A stretch of DNA of 64,000 nucleotides from Halobacillus karajensis (GTDB taxonomy: Bacteria > Bacillota > Bacilli > Bacillales > Halobacillaceae). The stretch lies in the NCBI RefSeq assembly GCF_900108515.1, contig NZ_FNWW01000001.1:868001-932000 (forward strand), in the 5' to 3' direction. This document shows positions 35,644 through 42,832 of this stretch, one piece after another. The stretch's first letter is position 1, and the number at the start of each line of letters is the position of its first letter. Below the pieces are notes generated by a model. That model was not told the DNA's origin. It ran no database searches and worked only from the letters and a program-made list of their open reading frames with translations. The position numbers and the translations under genes were made by a program.

Positions 35644-36648
35644 TTAGACGGAATCCCTGATCATCAAAGTCGGTTCAAACCGCAGGGATGCCTGTTTTGT
35701 TGTTTCTTCTTGCTTTTGGACTATATTCAGAAGCAGTTCCGCTCCTGCTTTCCCCATCTTGAAGGTTGGTTGTGCGACGGTTGTGATCGCCGGGGTATAG
35801 AAACTAGCAAAAGATACATCATCAATGCCGATGACAGCAAGGTCCTCCGGGACGCGCACCCCTTTTTGTTTGGCGTATTTAAGGATTTCAATTAGAACTA
35901 AATCATTCCCGGCCAAAATGCCTTCCGGCGGCCTTTCCAAGTGAAGGAGCTCCTCTAATTCCGTTTGCAGACTTTGAGGTTCTCCACTAATGATGTAATC
36001 CTTATAGATTGGGATACCAGACCTTCTTAAAGCCTTCTTATACCCTTCCACCCTCTCTACTCTCGGTGTTGTATGATTGATCAGCGAAGTCGTCATCATC
36101 CCGATTCGTCGGTAACCTTTCTCTAAAAAATGCTCAACAGCAAGCTCAGCCGCTTTTTCGTTATGGAGCATGATCGATGGGATGTCCATCCCCTCCACTT
36201 CTCTATCCATGAAAACAACCGGGTAAGAACTGTCCAGCATTTTTTGGTAGAGGTCTCTGTTATCCCCCGTCGGGAAAATAATCAGCCCGTCTACCTGTTT
36301 CGCACGGAGCATTTCAATATAATATTTCTCTTTAACGGGATCATCATCAGCATTACAGATGATCGTGTGAAAATCGGAGGCGTGGCACACATCCTCAATC
36401 GCCCGCACTACCTTTGTAGTGAAATTGTGCAAAATGTTGGCTACTATGACACCGATCGTCTTTGTCGCCTTCTGTTTTAAGCTCCGGGCAACGATATTCG
36501 GCTGGTACCCTAATTTTTCAACGGCTTCTTGAATACGCTGCTTCGTTTTTTCTCCCATGTAGTCATATCGTTTATTTAAGTATTGGGATACCGTGCTTTT
36601 CGAAACTTCTGCCTGTTTCGCTACATCGGCAATCGTGACGTTTTTCAT
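35644..36648 (-). CDS. LacI-family regulator of the first uronate operon (KdgR-like)
   Basis: Repressor with an N-terminal HTH (MKNVTIADVAKQAEVSKSTV) and hinge helix (PNIVARSLKQ), followed by a periplasmic-binding-like sensor domain (about 60-330) expected to bind KDG or a related sugar acid. The ATG at 36648 gives 334 residues; the earlier ATG at 36669 would add seven residues before the conserved HTH. It heads the operon behind overlapping palindromic operators, so it should control itself. It shares long identical blocks (IEMLRAKQVDGLIIFPTG, FYTPAITTVAQPTF) with the regulator at 58978-59982. Confidence 0.88.
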   Translation of the reverse strand: MKNVTIADVAKQAEVSKSTVSQYLNKRYDYMGEKTKQRIQEAVEKLGYQPNIVARSLKQKATKTIGVIVANILHNFTTKVVRAIEDVCHASDFHTIICNADDDPVKEKYYIEMLRAKQVDGLIIFPTGDNRDLYQKMLDSSYPVVFMDREVEGMDIPSIMLHNEKAAELAVEHFLEKGYRRIGMMTTSLINHTTPRVERVEGYKKALRRSGIPIYKDYIISGEPQSLQTELEELLHLERPPEGILAGNDLVLIEILKYAKQKGVRVPEDLAVIGIDDVSFASFYTPAITTVAQPTFKMGKAGAELLLNIVQKQEETTKQASLRFEPTLMIRDSV

Positions 36649-36673
36649 AACTAATCTCCACATTTCCATTAAT

Positions 36674-36702
36674 ACTAAATCGGTTTAGTAAATCGATTTA
36701 GT
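36674..36702 (-). promoter_or_regulatory. Two overlapping LacI-type operators
   Basis: ACTAAATCGGTTTAGT (36674-36689) and AGTAAATCGATTTAGT (36687-36702) are both dyads centred on CG, with centres 13 bp apart. They lie between the -10 box and the regulator start. Confidence 0.85.
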
Positions 36703-36705
36703 TGT

Positions 36706-36734
36706 ATTGTAGACTACATGAAAGCGTTTTACAA
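36706..36734 (-). promoter_or_regulatory. Promoter of the first uronate operon with cre
   Basis: On the minus strand TTGTAA (36734-36729), 17 bp, TACAAT (36711-36706). The cre-like TGAAAGCGTTTTAC (plus 36719-36732) overlaps the -35 box and spacer, with mismatches only in its last two positions. The remainder of the gap up to 36944 has a short CCTCCT/AGGAGG hairpin (36864-36879) and nothing else recognised. Confidence 0.75.
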
Positions 36735-36944
36735 GAGGAGGATCCCATCATTTATTCTTGCTCTCATACAGAACCCCTTCATGGCGGTGGTTCAAGGGCC
36801 CAAATTTTTAGAAAATTTTTTCCTGCGCTTTTTATTATTTGCGAGACGTTAAAAAAATCCCCGCCTCCTTATGAGGAGGAAAGGTAAATGTTATGATGCT
36901 CGTTCATGTATACAGGTTTCACGGATGAAAGATGGAAACGAACT

Positions 36945-37094
36945 TTATTTCTGATTCTCTTTGATGTTGATTTTCAGTAAAGATTTGACTTCTTCTATAT
37001 CTTCCCTCTGTTTTTTCACCATTCTTTCTAGGTTTGTTATTACGTAAAAGATATAAAGAAAAAGTACGATGAAAACAATAATAAACACTCCCAT
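36945..37094 (-). CDS. Small single-helix membrane protein (49 residues)
   Basis: Reads MGVFIIVFIVLFLYIFYVIT, then a charged helix (NLERMVKKQREDIEEVKSLL) to KENQK and a stop. The start has the very strong ribosome site GTAGGAGGGG four bases upstream. One transmembrane helix (residues 2-20) and a cytoplasmic amphipathic or coiled-coil tail are visible. The chain is short, but start signal and composition both argue that it is real. Function unknown. Confidence 0.7.
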   Translation of the reverse strand: MGVFIIVFIVLFLYIFYVITNLERMVKKQREDIEEVKSLLKINIKENQK

Positions 37095-37177
37095 TTGCCC
37101 CTCCTACATCGATGGTGTGCCGCTATTAGTCGGTCTTTTTTTTGCTCCACGTGGAAGCCTGCGCCCCCCTTATTCCT

Positions 37178-38158
37178 TTATTTATCAGCAAGGATATTTA
37201 CATACACCCCTTTTTTAGATTTCTGATAAGCTAGCTCATTCATCTCTTTCACTTTATCGGATAAAACGGAGGCCCTTTTCAAATCCTGGCCGTCCATGAC
37301 CATCGGGTCGATCAAACGAACTTTACTTTTATGATGCAGATCATAATTGACCCCATCTGCTTTCACGTTCACCTTTTCGTGAATCCGGCATAGCCGTTCT
37401 TTCACCTCTTGATTTTCAGCTTCTTTTAATTGACTGATCACCTGTGCATCTTCCCCAAGAAAATCAGTGATATCTATTATATTTTTATCTAAAGCCAATC
37501 GTAATGTTTCCGCCAAAGCAGCGTTAGCATAGACATTCAGAGGGTCCATAAAGAAATCAATCACCTCTTTGTAGTAGGTCCTGACAAACCACTCCGCTGC
37601 CTTTAAATCCTGGAGATACATTCTCCCTTTCCAGAATCGTAAACCATCTAAAAAAGTGTGGATTTCTTTTAAAGGGATACCGCCATATTCGTACATATCT
37701 CGTAAAGTATAATCCACTCGATCAGCACATAGGTCAGGAGCTGGCTGCTCCAATAAAGTCCATTGAGAATCATCAAATAACAGATCCTCATAATGATAAT
37801 GGTATTTTTTCAGAATAGCAGGAATTTCCGACTCGGAAACTACAGATCGATAAATCGCTTCATGATAATCTTCGTCCTGGTTCGCGAAAACATAATCAAT
37901 AACGTGGGAGAAGGCTGTATGAGACACATCATGGAGCAATCCAGCGATTTGCTCTTCAATGGATCCTCCCATTTTTTTAATGAGCACCATCACCCCTATA
38001 GAATGATCAAACCGAGTGACATTCCATTTTTTGTTCACTAAGTAACTTGCTCCCCCCTGGTGAATTCCCTTCAACCTCTGCATCGGTTTGCTTTGAATAA
38101 GTTCTTCAAGGACTCCATCCACCTTTACTTCTCCGTATATTTTATCCGTAATCTTCAT
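37178..38158 (-). CDS. HD-domain phosphohydrolase
   Basis: Metal-dependent phosphohydrolase related to dNTP triphosphohydrolases and YfbR-like nucleotidases. The metal ligands are visible: Arg/His in TRFDHSIGV (about 49-55), His76-Asp77 in GLLHDVSHTAFSH, and the later Asp in LCADRVDYTLRD (about 143-154). Length is 326 residues, shorter than the 430-residue YwfO type. It has no membrane segment. No operon partner is evident. The true substrate (dNTP, nucleotide second messenger or other) cannot be told from sequence. Confidence 0.85.
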   Translation of the reverse strand: MKITDKIYGEVKVDGVLEELIQSKPMQRLKGIHQGGASYLVNKKWNVTRFDHSIGVMVLIKKMGGSIEEQIAGLLHDVSHTAFSHVIDYVFANQDEDYHEAIYRSVVSESEIPAILKKYHYHYEDLLFDDSQWTLLEQPAPDLCADRVDYTLRDMYEYGGIPLKEIHTFLDGLRFWKGRMYLQDLKAAEWFVRTYYKEVIDFFMDPLNVYANAALAETLRLALDKNIIDITDFLGEDAQVISQLKEAENQEVKERLCRIHEKVNVKADGVNYDLHHKSKVRLIDPMVMDGQDLKRASVLSDKVKEMNELAYQKSKKGVYVNILADK

Positions 38159-38347
38159 GGAATCCCGCCTTTCTTATCAGAAGATCCTTTACACCTGTTC
38201 CTTTCCCGTGTTCCATTGAATTTGGTAAAAGTATAGAGTGTCCTAAATCTTTCCCTCTTTTTCAAGGAATTTTAATCCGCTTCTCATCGTCCTCTCATAA
38301 ACGTCGTATAGGATGGAATTATCCCAGTTCATAAAGGAGGAAATAAA

Positions 38348-38719
38348 ATGAAAGCGTTATTTTTAACTACCACTGCCGCGGCTGCTTTCCTGCTGTCTGC
38401 AGGGGGCGCTGGTGCAGACAGCCTTCAAGTTGGTGGTCATCATTCCAGCTTCGTCAACGATGATTCATCTCAATTATATCAAAGGGAAGAACAGGATAGG
38501 ATCAGCCTTCAACAGTTGAAAGAGTATAAGGTGTTGGAGGAACACCTAGAAGTGCACAACTATGAGGGGAAAATCATGGAAGACAACCCGTACAAACGTG
38601 TCGTTATTCTTAGCGATGGTAAGGGGAAAGAGCGATACAAAAGCATCTTGATCAAAAATACCCAACGACTAAAAGTGATTGACTTCAAACAGGGACCTAT
38701 ATTCAATCAGGTTTTATAA
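38348..38719 (+). CDS. Small exported protein of unknown function
   Basis: A signal peptide covers residues 1-23 (MKALFLTTTAAAAFLLSAGG, cleavage near AGA-DS). The mature 100 residues are charged and probably helical in the first part (LYQREEQDRISLQQLKEY), then beta-like (KRVVILSDGKGKERYKSILI). The ribosome site AAAGGAGG precedes the ATG by seven bases and a strong terminator follows, so the gene is very likely real. The family is not recognised. Confidence 0.75.
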   Translation: MKALFLTTTAAAAFLLSAGGAGADSLQVGGHHSSFVNDDSSQLYQREEQDRISLQQLKEYKVLEEHLEVHNYEGKIMEDNPYKRVVILSDGKGKERYKSILIKNTQRLKVIDFKQGPIFNQVL

Positions 38720-38722
38720 ACC

Positions 38723-38757
38723 AAAAAAAGAGCCCATCAAAGTGATGGGCTCTTTTT
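38723..38757. terminator. Bidirectional terminator
   Basis: AGCCCATCA (38731-38739) pairs with TGATGGGCT (38743-38751), with A-run before and T-run after; serves the convergent genes on both sides. Confidence 0.92.
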
Positions 38758-38768
38758 ATCAAATTCAC

Positions 38769-39428
38769 TTATTGATTCCCTTTTTTTACCCAATCGGCAA
38801 CGGTAACCGTACGCTTAGCTTGGTGTTTAACAGCACTTTCAACGTCCTCAACCATTTTGCCATCTTGATCGACGGTCACACTTGTTCCGTATGGGTTTCC
38901 ACCAGCACCAAACAATACAGGATCAGTATAACCAGGAGAAGCAATAATAGCCCCCCAGTGCATCATAGAAGTATATAAAGATAACATGGTAGCTTCCTGT
39001 CCACCATGTGGGTTTTGCGCAGAAGTCATGCCACTCACTACTTTGTTTACTGTCTTGCCATTCGCCCAAAGACCACCTTGCATATCAAGGAATTGTTTCA
39101 TTTGTGATGGCATGTTTCCAAATCGTGTTGGAATACTAAATATGATAGCATCTGCCCATTCGATATCAGCTGATGTTGCTACTGGAACATCCTTTGTTGC
39201 GTCAACTGTTGCCTTCCATGCTTCATTGGCTTCAATAGAGGATTGAGGGGCCAACTCTTCAACTTTTAATACTTTCACTTCAGCACCTGCTTCTTTAGCT
39301 CCTTCTTCAGCCCACTTAGCCATTTGATAGTTTGTTCCACCCATACTATAGAAAACTACAGCTAATTTAACATTTGACATATTTTCCATCTCCTTTGATT
39401 TTCCAAATAATTTATCTAAGAAACCCAT
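38769..39428 (-). CDS. wrbA: NAD(P)H:quinone oxidoreductase, WrbA family
   Basis: Flavodoxin-like FMN enzyme that reduces quinones by two electrons and so avoids semiquinone radicals. Motifs: KLAVVFYSMGGTNYQMAKWA (FMN phosphate loop), FSIPTRFGNMPSQMKQFLD, SAQNPHGGQEATMLSLYTSMMHWG. Two starts are possible. The ATG at 39428 has AAGGAAGG eight bases upstream and adds GFLDKLFGKSK before the core. An internal ATG before SNVKLAVVF also has AAAGGAG and matches the usual WrbA start. A MhqR-like box lies about 140 bp upstream, which fits a quinone-response role. Confidence 0.9.
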   Translation of the reverse strand: MGFLDKLFGKSKEMENMSNVKLAVVFYSMGGTNYQMAKWAEEGAKEAGAEVKVLKVEELAPQSSIEANEAWKATVDATKDVPVATSADIEWADAIIFSIPTRFGNMPSQMKQFLDMQGGLWANGKTVNKVVSGMTSAQNPHGGQEATMLSLYTSMMHWGAIIASPGYTDPVLFGAGGNPYGTSVTVDQDGKMVEDVESAVKHQAKRTVTVADWVKKGNQ

Positions 39429-39564
39429 GTCGCTCACCTTCCTTAATATAAAACTTTAAGTTAATTTATAAGAACCACCTCCATTGAAAATGAAAGCTTT
39501 CCAATGTGTTCTGTTCTTTTTATTCCCTATTTAAAAGTGTTTATAAAGAAACCTATTTTAATGA

Positions 39565-39580
39565 TTCTTCAATTCAAGAT
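39565..39580 (-). promoter_or_regulatory. MhqR-like box A (upstream of wrbA)
   Basis: TTCTTC-AATT-CAAGAT, an imperfect dyad centred on AATT, matching the ATCTTG/CAAGAT arm of the boxes at 39915 and 40883. Confidence 0.5.
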
Positions 39581-39581
39581 A

Positions 39582-39861
39582 TTAGGAATGCTGAGTTATC
39601 TCTTTATGACTCCCTAGCTTTAAATAGAAAGTGATCACATGATATAACTTACTACCATTCAAGACGATATGAATCGCAATCACAAGAAGTACTAAGTCAT
39701 AATCATAACCATTTAAAAATCCTTCCGGGAGTTCAACTGTAAAAAAGGCACCACTCATAAAAGTTCAAATAAAAAGCCAACCTTACGAGTCCCTAACCCT
39801 AGAATCCTCCGAGCAACTCAATACCACCAACTGCATAAGCCAGGAGCCCTGGAATTATTTC
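39582..39861 (-). pseudogene. Remnant of a DoxX-family (MhqP-like) membrane protein
   Basis: In minus-strand frames the segment reads EIIPGLLAYAVGGIELLGGF, two in-frame stops (TAG, TAG), then after a frame change MSGAFFTVELPEGFLNGYD, YDLVLLVIAIHIVLNGSKLY and a stop at 39582. These are typical DoxX blocks. The N-terminus is missing and the reading frame is broken at least twice, so no full protein can be made. In B. subtilis a DoxX protein (MhqP) is encoded with the quinone-resistance genes mhqN and mhqO, which matches the company here. Outside this remnant and the boxes, 39429-39953 holds nothing else. Confidence 0.8.
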
Positions 39862-39914
39862 CTCCTCCCCTAAAAAACCTGTGTCAACCTAATACATATA
39901 TTATCATTTAGAGA

Positions 39915-39930
39915 ATCTTTAATTCGAGAT
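39915..39930 (-). promoter_or_regulatory. MhqR-like box B (upstream of the DoxX remnant)
   Basis: ATCTTT-AATT-CGAGAT, dyad centred on AATT, 24 bp past the mhqD stop and just before the DoxX remnant. Confidence 0.55.
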
Positions 39931-39953
39931 ATTTTTCAAAGTTTTCTTCCTGC

Positions 39954-40562
39954 TTAATGAAAATTCTTTCGATACCACTGAGCTGCAGCTTCTACTTCTT
40001 TCGGGGTCAACTGATGGCCTCGACTTTCCCAATGAATGTCAGTTTGCACATGCGCTTTTTCAAATAATGCCTGAAGCTCAGAAGATTCTTCTGGAGAACA
40101 AACGGGATCATTGGTTCCGGCTCCAATAAATACAGATTTCCCGGACAAGTCAGGAAGATGGATGCCTCTTCTGGGTACCATTGGATGGTGAAGAATAGCG
40201 CCTTTTAAGGCATGTTGATAATGAAAGAGCAAACTTGCGGCTATATTGGCTCCATTAGAGTAACCAATCGCAATTATATTACCTCGGTCAAATTCATACT
40301 CTTCTGCAGCTTCATCAAGGAACTGATTCAATTCTTTAGTACGAAAGATAAGGTCCTCTTCATCAAAAACTCCCTCTGCCAACCTCTTAAAGAAACGGGG
40401 CATGCCGTTTTCCAAAACATTCCCTCGAACACTCAATACAGAGGCTTCATCATCCATTCTTCCGGCCACGGTCAATAAGTCTAATTCGCTTCCTCCGGTT
40501 CCATGAAGTAATAGGAACGTTGGTTTGCTCGCATCTTTCCCTTTGTTAAATAGATGTTTCAT
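39954..40562 (-). CDS. mhqD: Carboxylesterase/hydrolase, MhqD-like
   Basis: Alpha/beta-hydrolase of the phospholipase/carboxylesterase family. Motifs: FLLLHGTGGSELD (oxyanion loop), the nucleophile serine in AIGYSNGANIAASLL, an acid Asp in GAGTNDPVCSPEE and His in SRGHQLTPKE. Length is 202 residues. In B. subtilis, MhqD is induced by hydroquinones and catechols together with ring-cleaving dioxygenases; here its start overlaps the stop of such a dioxygenase remnant by one base (TAATG). It appears intact and may now be driven by the promoter and box at 40868-40900. Confidence 0.85.
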   Translation of the reverse strand: MKHLFNKGKDASKPTFLLLHGTGGSELDLLTVAGRMDDEASVLSVRGNVLENGMPRFFKRLAEGVFDEEDLIFRTKELNQFLDEAAEEYEFDRGNIIAIGYSNGANIAASLLFHYQHALKGAILHHPMVPRRGIHLPDLSGKSVFIGAGTNDPVCSPEESSELQALFEKAHVQTDIHWESRGHQLTPKEVEAAAQWYRKNFH

Positions 40563-40834
40563 TATTCTTTATCCTCCTCTAAAACCCGCACCTTCACAGA
40601 AGGCAAGGTATTTTCTAGTTCCATTCGTTTTGCTTCTAACCATGGTGGCAACATTAACTTTCCCCCTAGTTCATCCAGTGATTCATCAACTGTAAAGCCT
40701 GGTGGATCTGTTGCTATTTCAAAAAGAACCCCTCCGTCTTCTTGGAAGGGTTTAACCCTAAACATCTTATATTTTGTTCCACAAGCTTCTTGATTGATTC
40801 CAGTGTCATAAATACTTTTAAGGATAATTCTTCT
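40562..40834 (-). pseudogene. C-terminal remnant of a ring-cleaving dioxygenase (MhqO/MhqE type)
   Basis: Only about 90 codons remain: [39 protein letters not shown] and [17 protein letters not shown] are the last part of a glyoxalase-fold dioxygenase that normally has about 310 residues. The frame meets a stop (TAA at 40835-40837) before any N-terminal domain. An ATG inside (40765) could start a 67-residue peptide, but it would lack the metal-binding half. The end overlaps mhqD. Confidence 0.85.
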
Positions 40835-40867
40835 TTATATCTTATAAAGGCTGCACCTTTGATTACA

Positions 40868-40900
40868 ATTATACCTTCCATTATCTCGAATTCAAGATAA
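40868..40900 (-). promoter_or_regulatory. Promoter with MhqR-like box C
   Basis: TTATCTCGAATTCAAGATAA (40881-40900) is the best of three related dyads and closely resembles the MhqR operator known from B. subtilis. On the minus strand it overlaps a TTGAAT -35 (40895-40890) with a TATAAT -10 (40873-40868), spacer 16 bp. It drives the dioxygenase remnant and mhqD. Confidence 0.7.
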
Positions 40901-41079
40901 TTGTATATAAATTTTTTTTGGATGTCAACCAGCCCCATATGCTTATTGAACGCAGTTATCTAACTAACCCTGTCTTTCCCTAAGCAACGATATGATTACC
41001 ATATTAAGTTGGATAATATTATTGTAGGCGTGGATACTATAATTACTGTGTTCATAAGAATCTTCGATGTGATATAGTT

Positions 41080-41568
41080 TTATGAATCTATGATCAACTT
41101 TTCTGAAGCGAGGATGATCCCATCTTCATCCACATACACATAATCGCCCGGGTTCCAGAGGGCGTTTCCAAACGCCAACGGAATATTTTCTTGGCCTTTC
41201 CCTTCTTTCTGACTTTTCAATGGGATTGTACCTAAAGCCATGACGCCTATGTCCGTTTCGCACACTTCCATGAAATCTCTAATGTATCCATTGATAATGA
41301 TGCCGCCCAGCCCTCTCTCTGCTGCTATTTCTGCCAAGTTCCCTCCAAGCAAGGCACAGTTCTTAGAAGCTATTCCATCAACAACTAACACGTTCCCCGC
41401 AGGGATTGTTTCTAATGCCTTACGTACCAGAACATTATCATCTTTCACCTTAACTGTAGAAATAGGTCCTGAGAAACTCTTCCTTTGGCCAAAGCTTCTA
41501 AATGAAGGATCGACAATCGTTACCTGATCTGGATAGTGATCACATAAATCGGCTGTTTTGATGCTCAT
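41080..41568 (-). CDS. RraA-like / 4-hydroxy-4-methyl-2-oxoglutarate aldolase family protein
   Basis: Small protein of the RraA fold, which includes class II HMG/CHA aldolases (pyruvate-releasing, metal dependent) and the RNase E regulator RraA. Motifs: KTADLCDHYPDQ, FSGPISTVKV, the ligand-binding region VVDGIASKNCALLGGNLAEIA and GIIINGYIRDFMEV. The family more often has an Arg inside the GGSRRCALLG region; here the sequence is ASKNCALLGG, so activity may differ. The ATG at 41568 follows AAAGGAGG, giving 162 residues. Since RNase E is absent from most Bacillaceae, an aldolase role is the more likely. Confidence 0.8.
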   Translation of the reverse strand: MSIKTADLCDHYPDQVTIVDPSFRSFGQRKSFSGPISTVKVKDDNVLVRKALETIPAGNVLVVDGIASKNCALLGGNLAEIAAERGLGGIIINGYIRDFMEVCETDIGVMALGTIPLKSQKEGKGQENIPLAFGNALWNPGDYVYVDEDGIILASEKLIIDS

Positions 41569-41769
41569 GGACTCTTTTCCTCCTTTTTTATTGACCATTA
41601 TCGTTTATCCCCCTGCATCAACCTGTCTCTTTAGGAAACCTCCTCTGAATAGTTCCCCGACGGAAATCACTTCTAATAGATTTGATCTAACATTCCCTTG
41701 TCATTATTTCGTCGTTAATCAAGGAATTTCCTCCCCTCTTTTATAAATCTGATCATAATTATGAAGAAG

Positions 41770-42283
41770 TTATCCCTTACTTTGATACCAATGGATTGCT
41801 TTTTTCTCTAATTCTGAAACAAATGCTTTCTTAGCTGGACTGTAATCCTTCGTGAATTCGTACTTATTGGCTAACTTTTCTTTAAACTGACTATATTGAT
41901 TTGCTGCTGTCGGGTGGGTAAGAAGATAGTCACGCAACACTAAATGACGTTCAATTTCTGGATAATCGAATTGATAAAAGTGAAGATGGTGGGTCCTTTT
42001 TTCTTCACCTTTGCGAAACAACCTTCTTCCTTTAATTCCCCACTCCCCAGCGACATCATAATTCAGTGATCGCATTTTATCTTTGTAGGTGTCTATTATT
42101 TCGATATCCTTTACGATACACATCATATCGATGACAGGCTTCGCCTTCATACCGGGGACGGAGGTACTGCCAAAATGTTCAAACGAGATAATTTCCTCCC
42201 CAAAAAATCGTTTTCAGAATTTCTGCCTCTTCTTCAAACATCCGTTTCCAGTCTTCGGTATAGTCACTTAATCTAACTTTCAT
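41770..42283 (-). pseudogene. GrpB/UPF0157 (nucleotidyltransferase-like) gene with a single frameshift
   Basis: The 5' part (ATG at 42283, ribosome site GGGGGCAGG) reads MKVRLSDYTEDWKRMFEEEA, EILKTIF, then runs to a stop after WGGNYLV. In the next frame the text continues perfectly as GEEIISFEHFGSTSVPGMKA, KPVIDMM and on to a normal end at 41770. The break is an extra T in a six-T run (A run at 42201-42206 on the plus strand). Removing one base restores a GrpB protein of about 170 residues. It may be a young pseudogene, a sequencing error or slippage-tolerant. Confidence 0.85.
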
Positions 42284-42745
42284 GTCCTGCCCCCTTTTTA
42301 TAAAAAACACCTTAACGTTACTTCTTAATATACCAACATTATCCAATATGGTGCCCAATAAAAACAAGAGTTGAAAACCCTTAAACCAAATAGAAAAAAG
42401 TCTAAGAAGAAATCACTCCTTAGTACATGTTATAAACCTACACGAAGAAGTACTCTCTCCTGTTTCAAACTTATCCATTCCCTGACTTCCATTAGCCACC
42501 TAGAATCAACGGAATTCCTAAATAAAAAATATGAATGCTCATTGAGAAGAAACACGGCTCTCAGAGAGATTTCCTCCCGTTCATTCTATTATTAAGTTTT
42601 CTTTTTCCCAATGCAAAGAAAAATGAGAAAAATGTCCCAAGAAAAAATGATGAAAGTTGTTGAATGCCCCCTGATTTTATCCTTTTTCACACCATGAACA
42701 ATCACTTTTTCCTAGGTGTAAACACCCCTCCAATTCCATCCTTTA

Positions 42746-42787
42746 TTTACATCTATTTACAACAAATTAAAAAAGGCTCTCTATAAT
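42746..42787 (+). promoter_or_regulatory. Pho boxes and -10 of the phoD operon
   Basis: TTTACA (42746-42751), TTTACA (42756-42761) and a weaker ATTAAA (42766-42771) repeat at 10-bp steps on the coding strand, followed by TATAAT (42782-42787). This is the arrangement of PhoP-activated promoters in Bacillus. The rest of the gene-free stretch 42284-42745 shows no further feature. Confidence 0.8.
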
Positions 42788-42832
42788 GAAAACTGTTGCA
42801 TTCATTACATTTCGTGAAAAGGAGCCGATCAA

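Noticed and set aside
36702-36887. A 61-codon plus-strand frame upstream of the first uronate operon
   Set aside because: It starts inside the operator/promoter region and has no ribosome site; the protein text has no pattern.
40714-40938. A 74-codon minus-strand frame covering the promoter of mhqD
   Set aside because: It begins upstream of the promoter and box C and runs through the dioxygenase remnant in the wrong frame.
42371-42595. A 74-codon plus-strand frame before phoD
   Set aside because: No ribosome site, Ser/Lys/Arg-rich random-looking text, and no similarity pattern; treated as non-coding.
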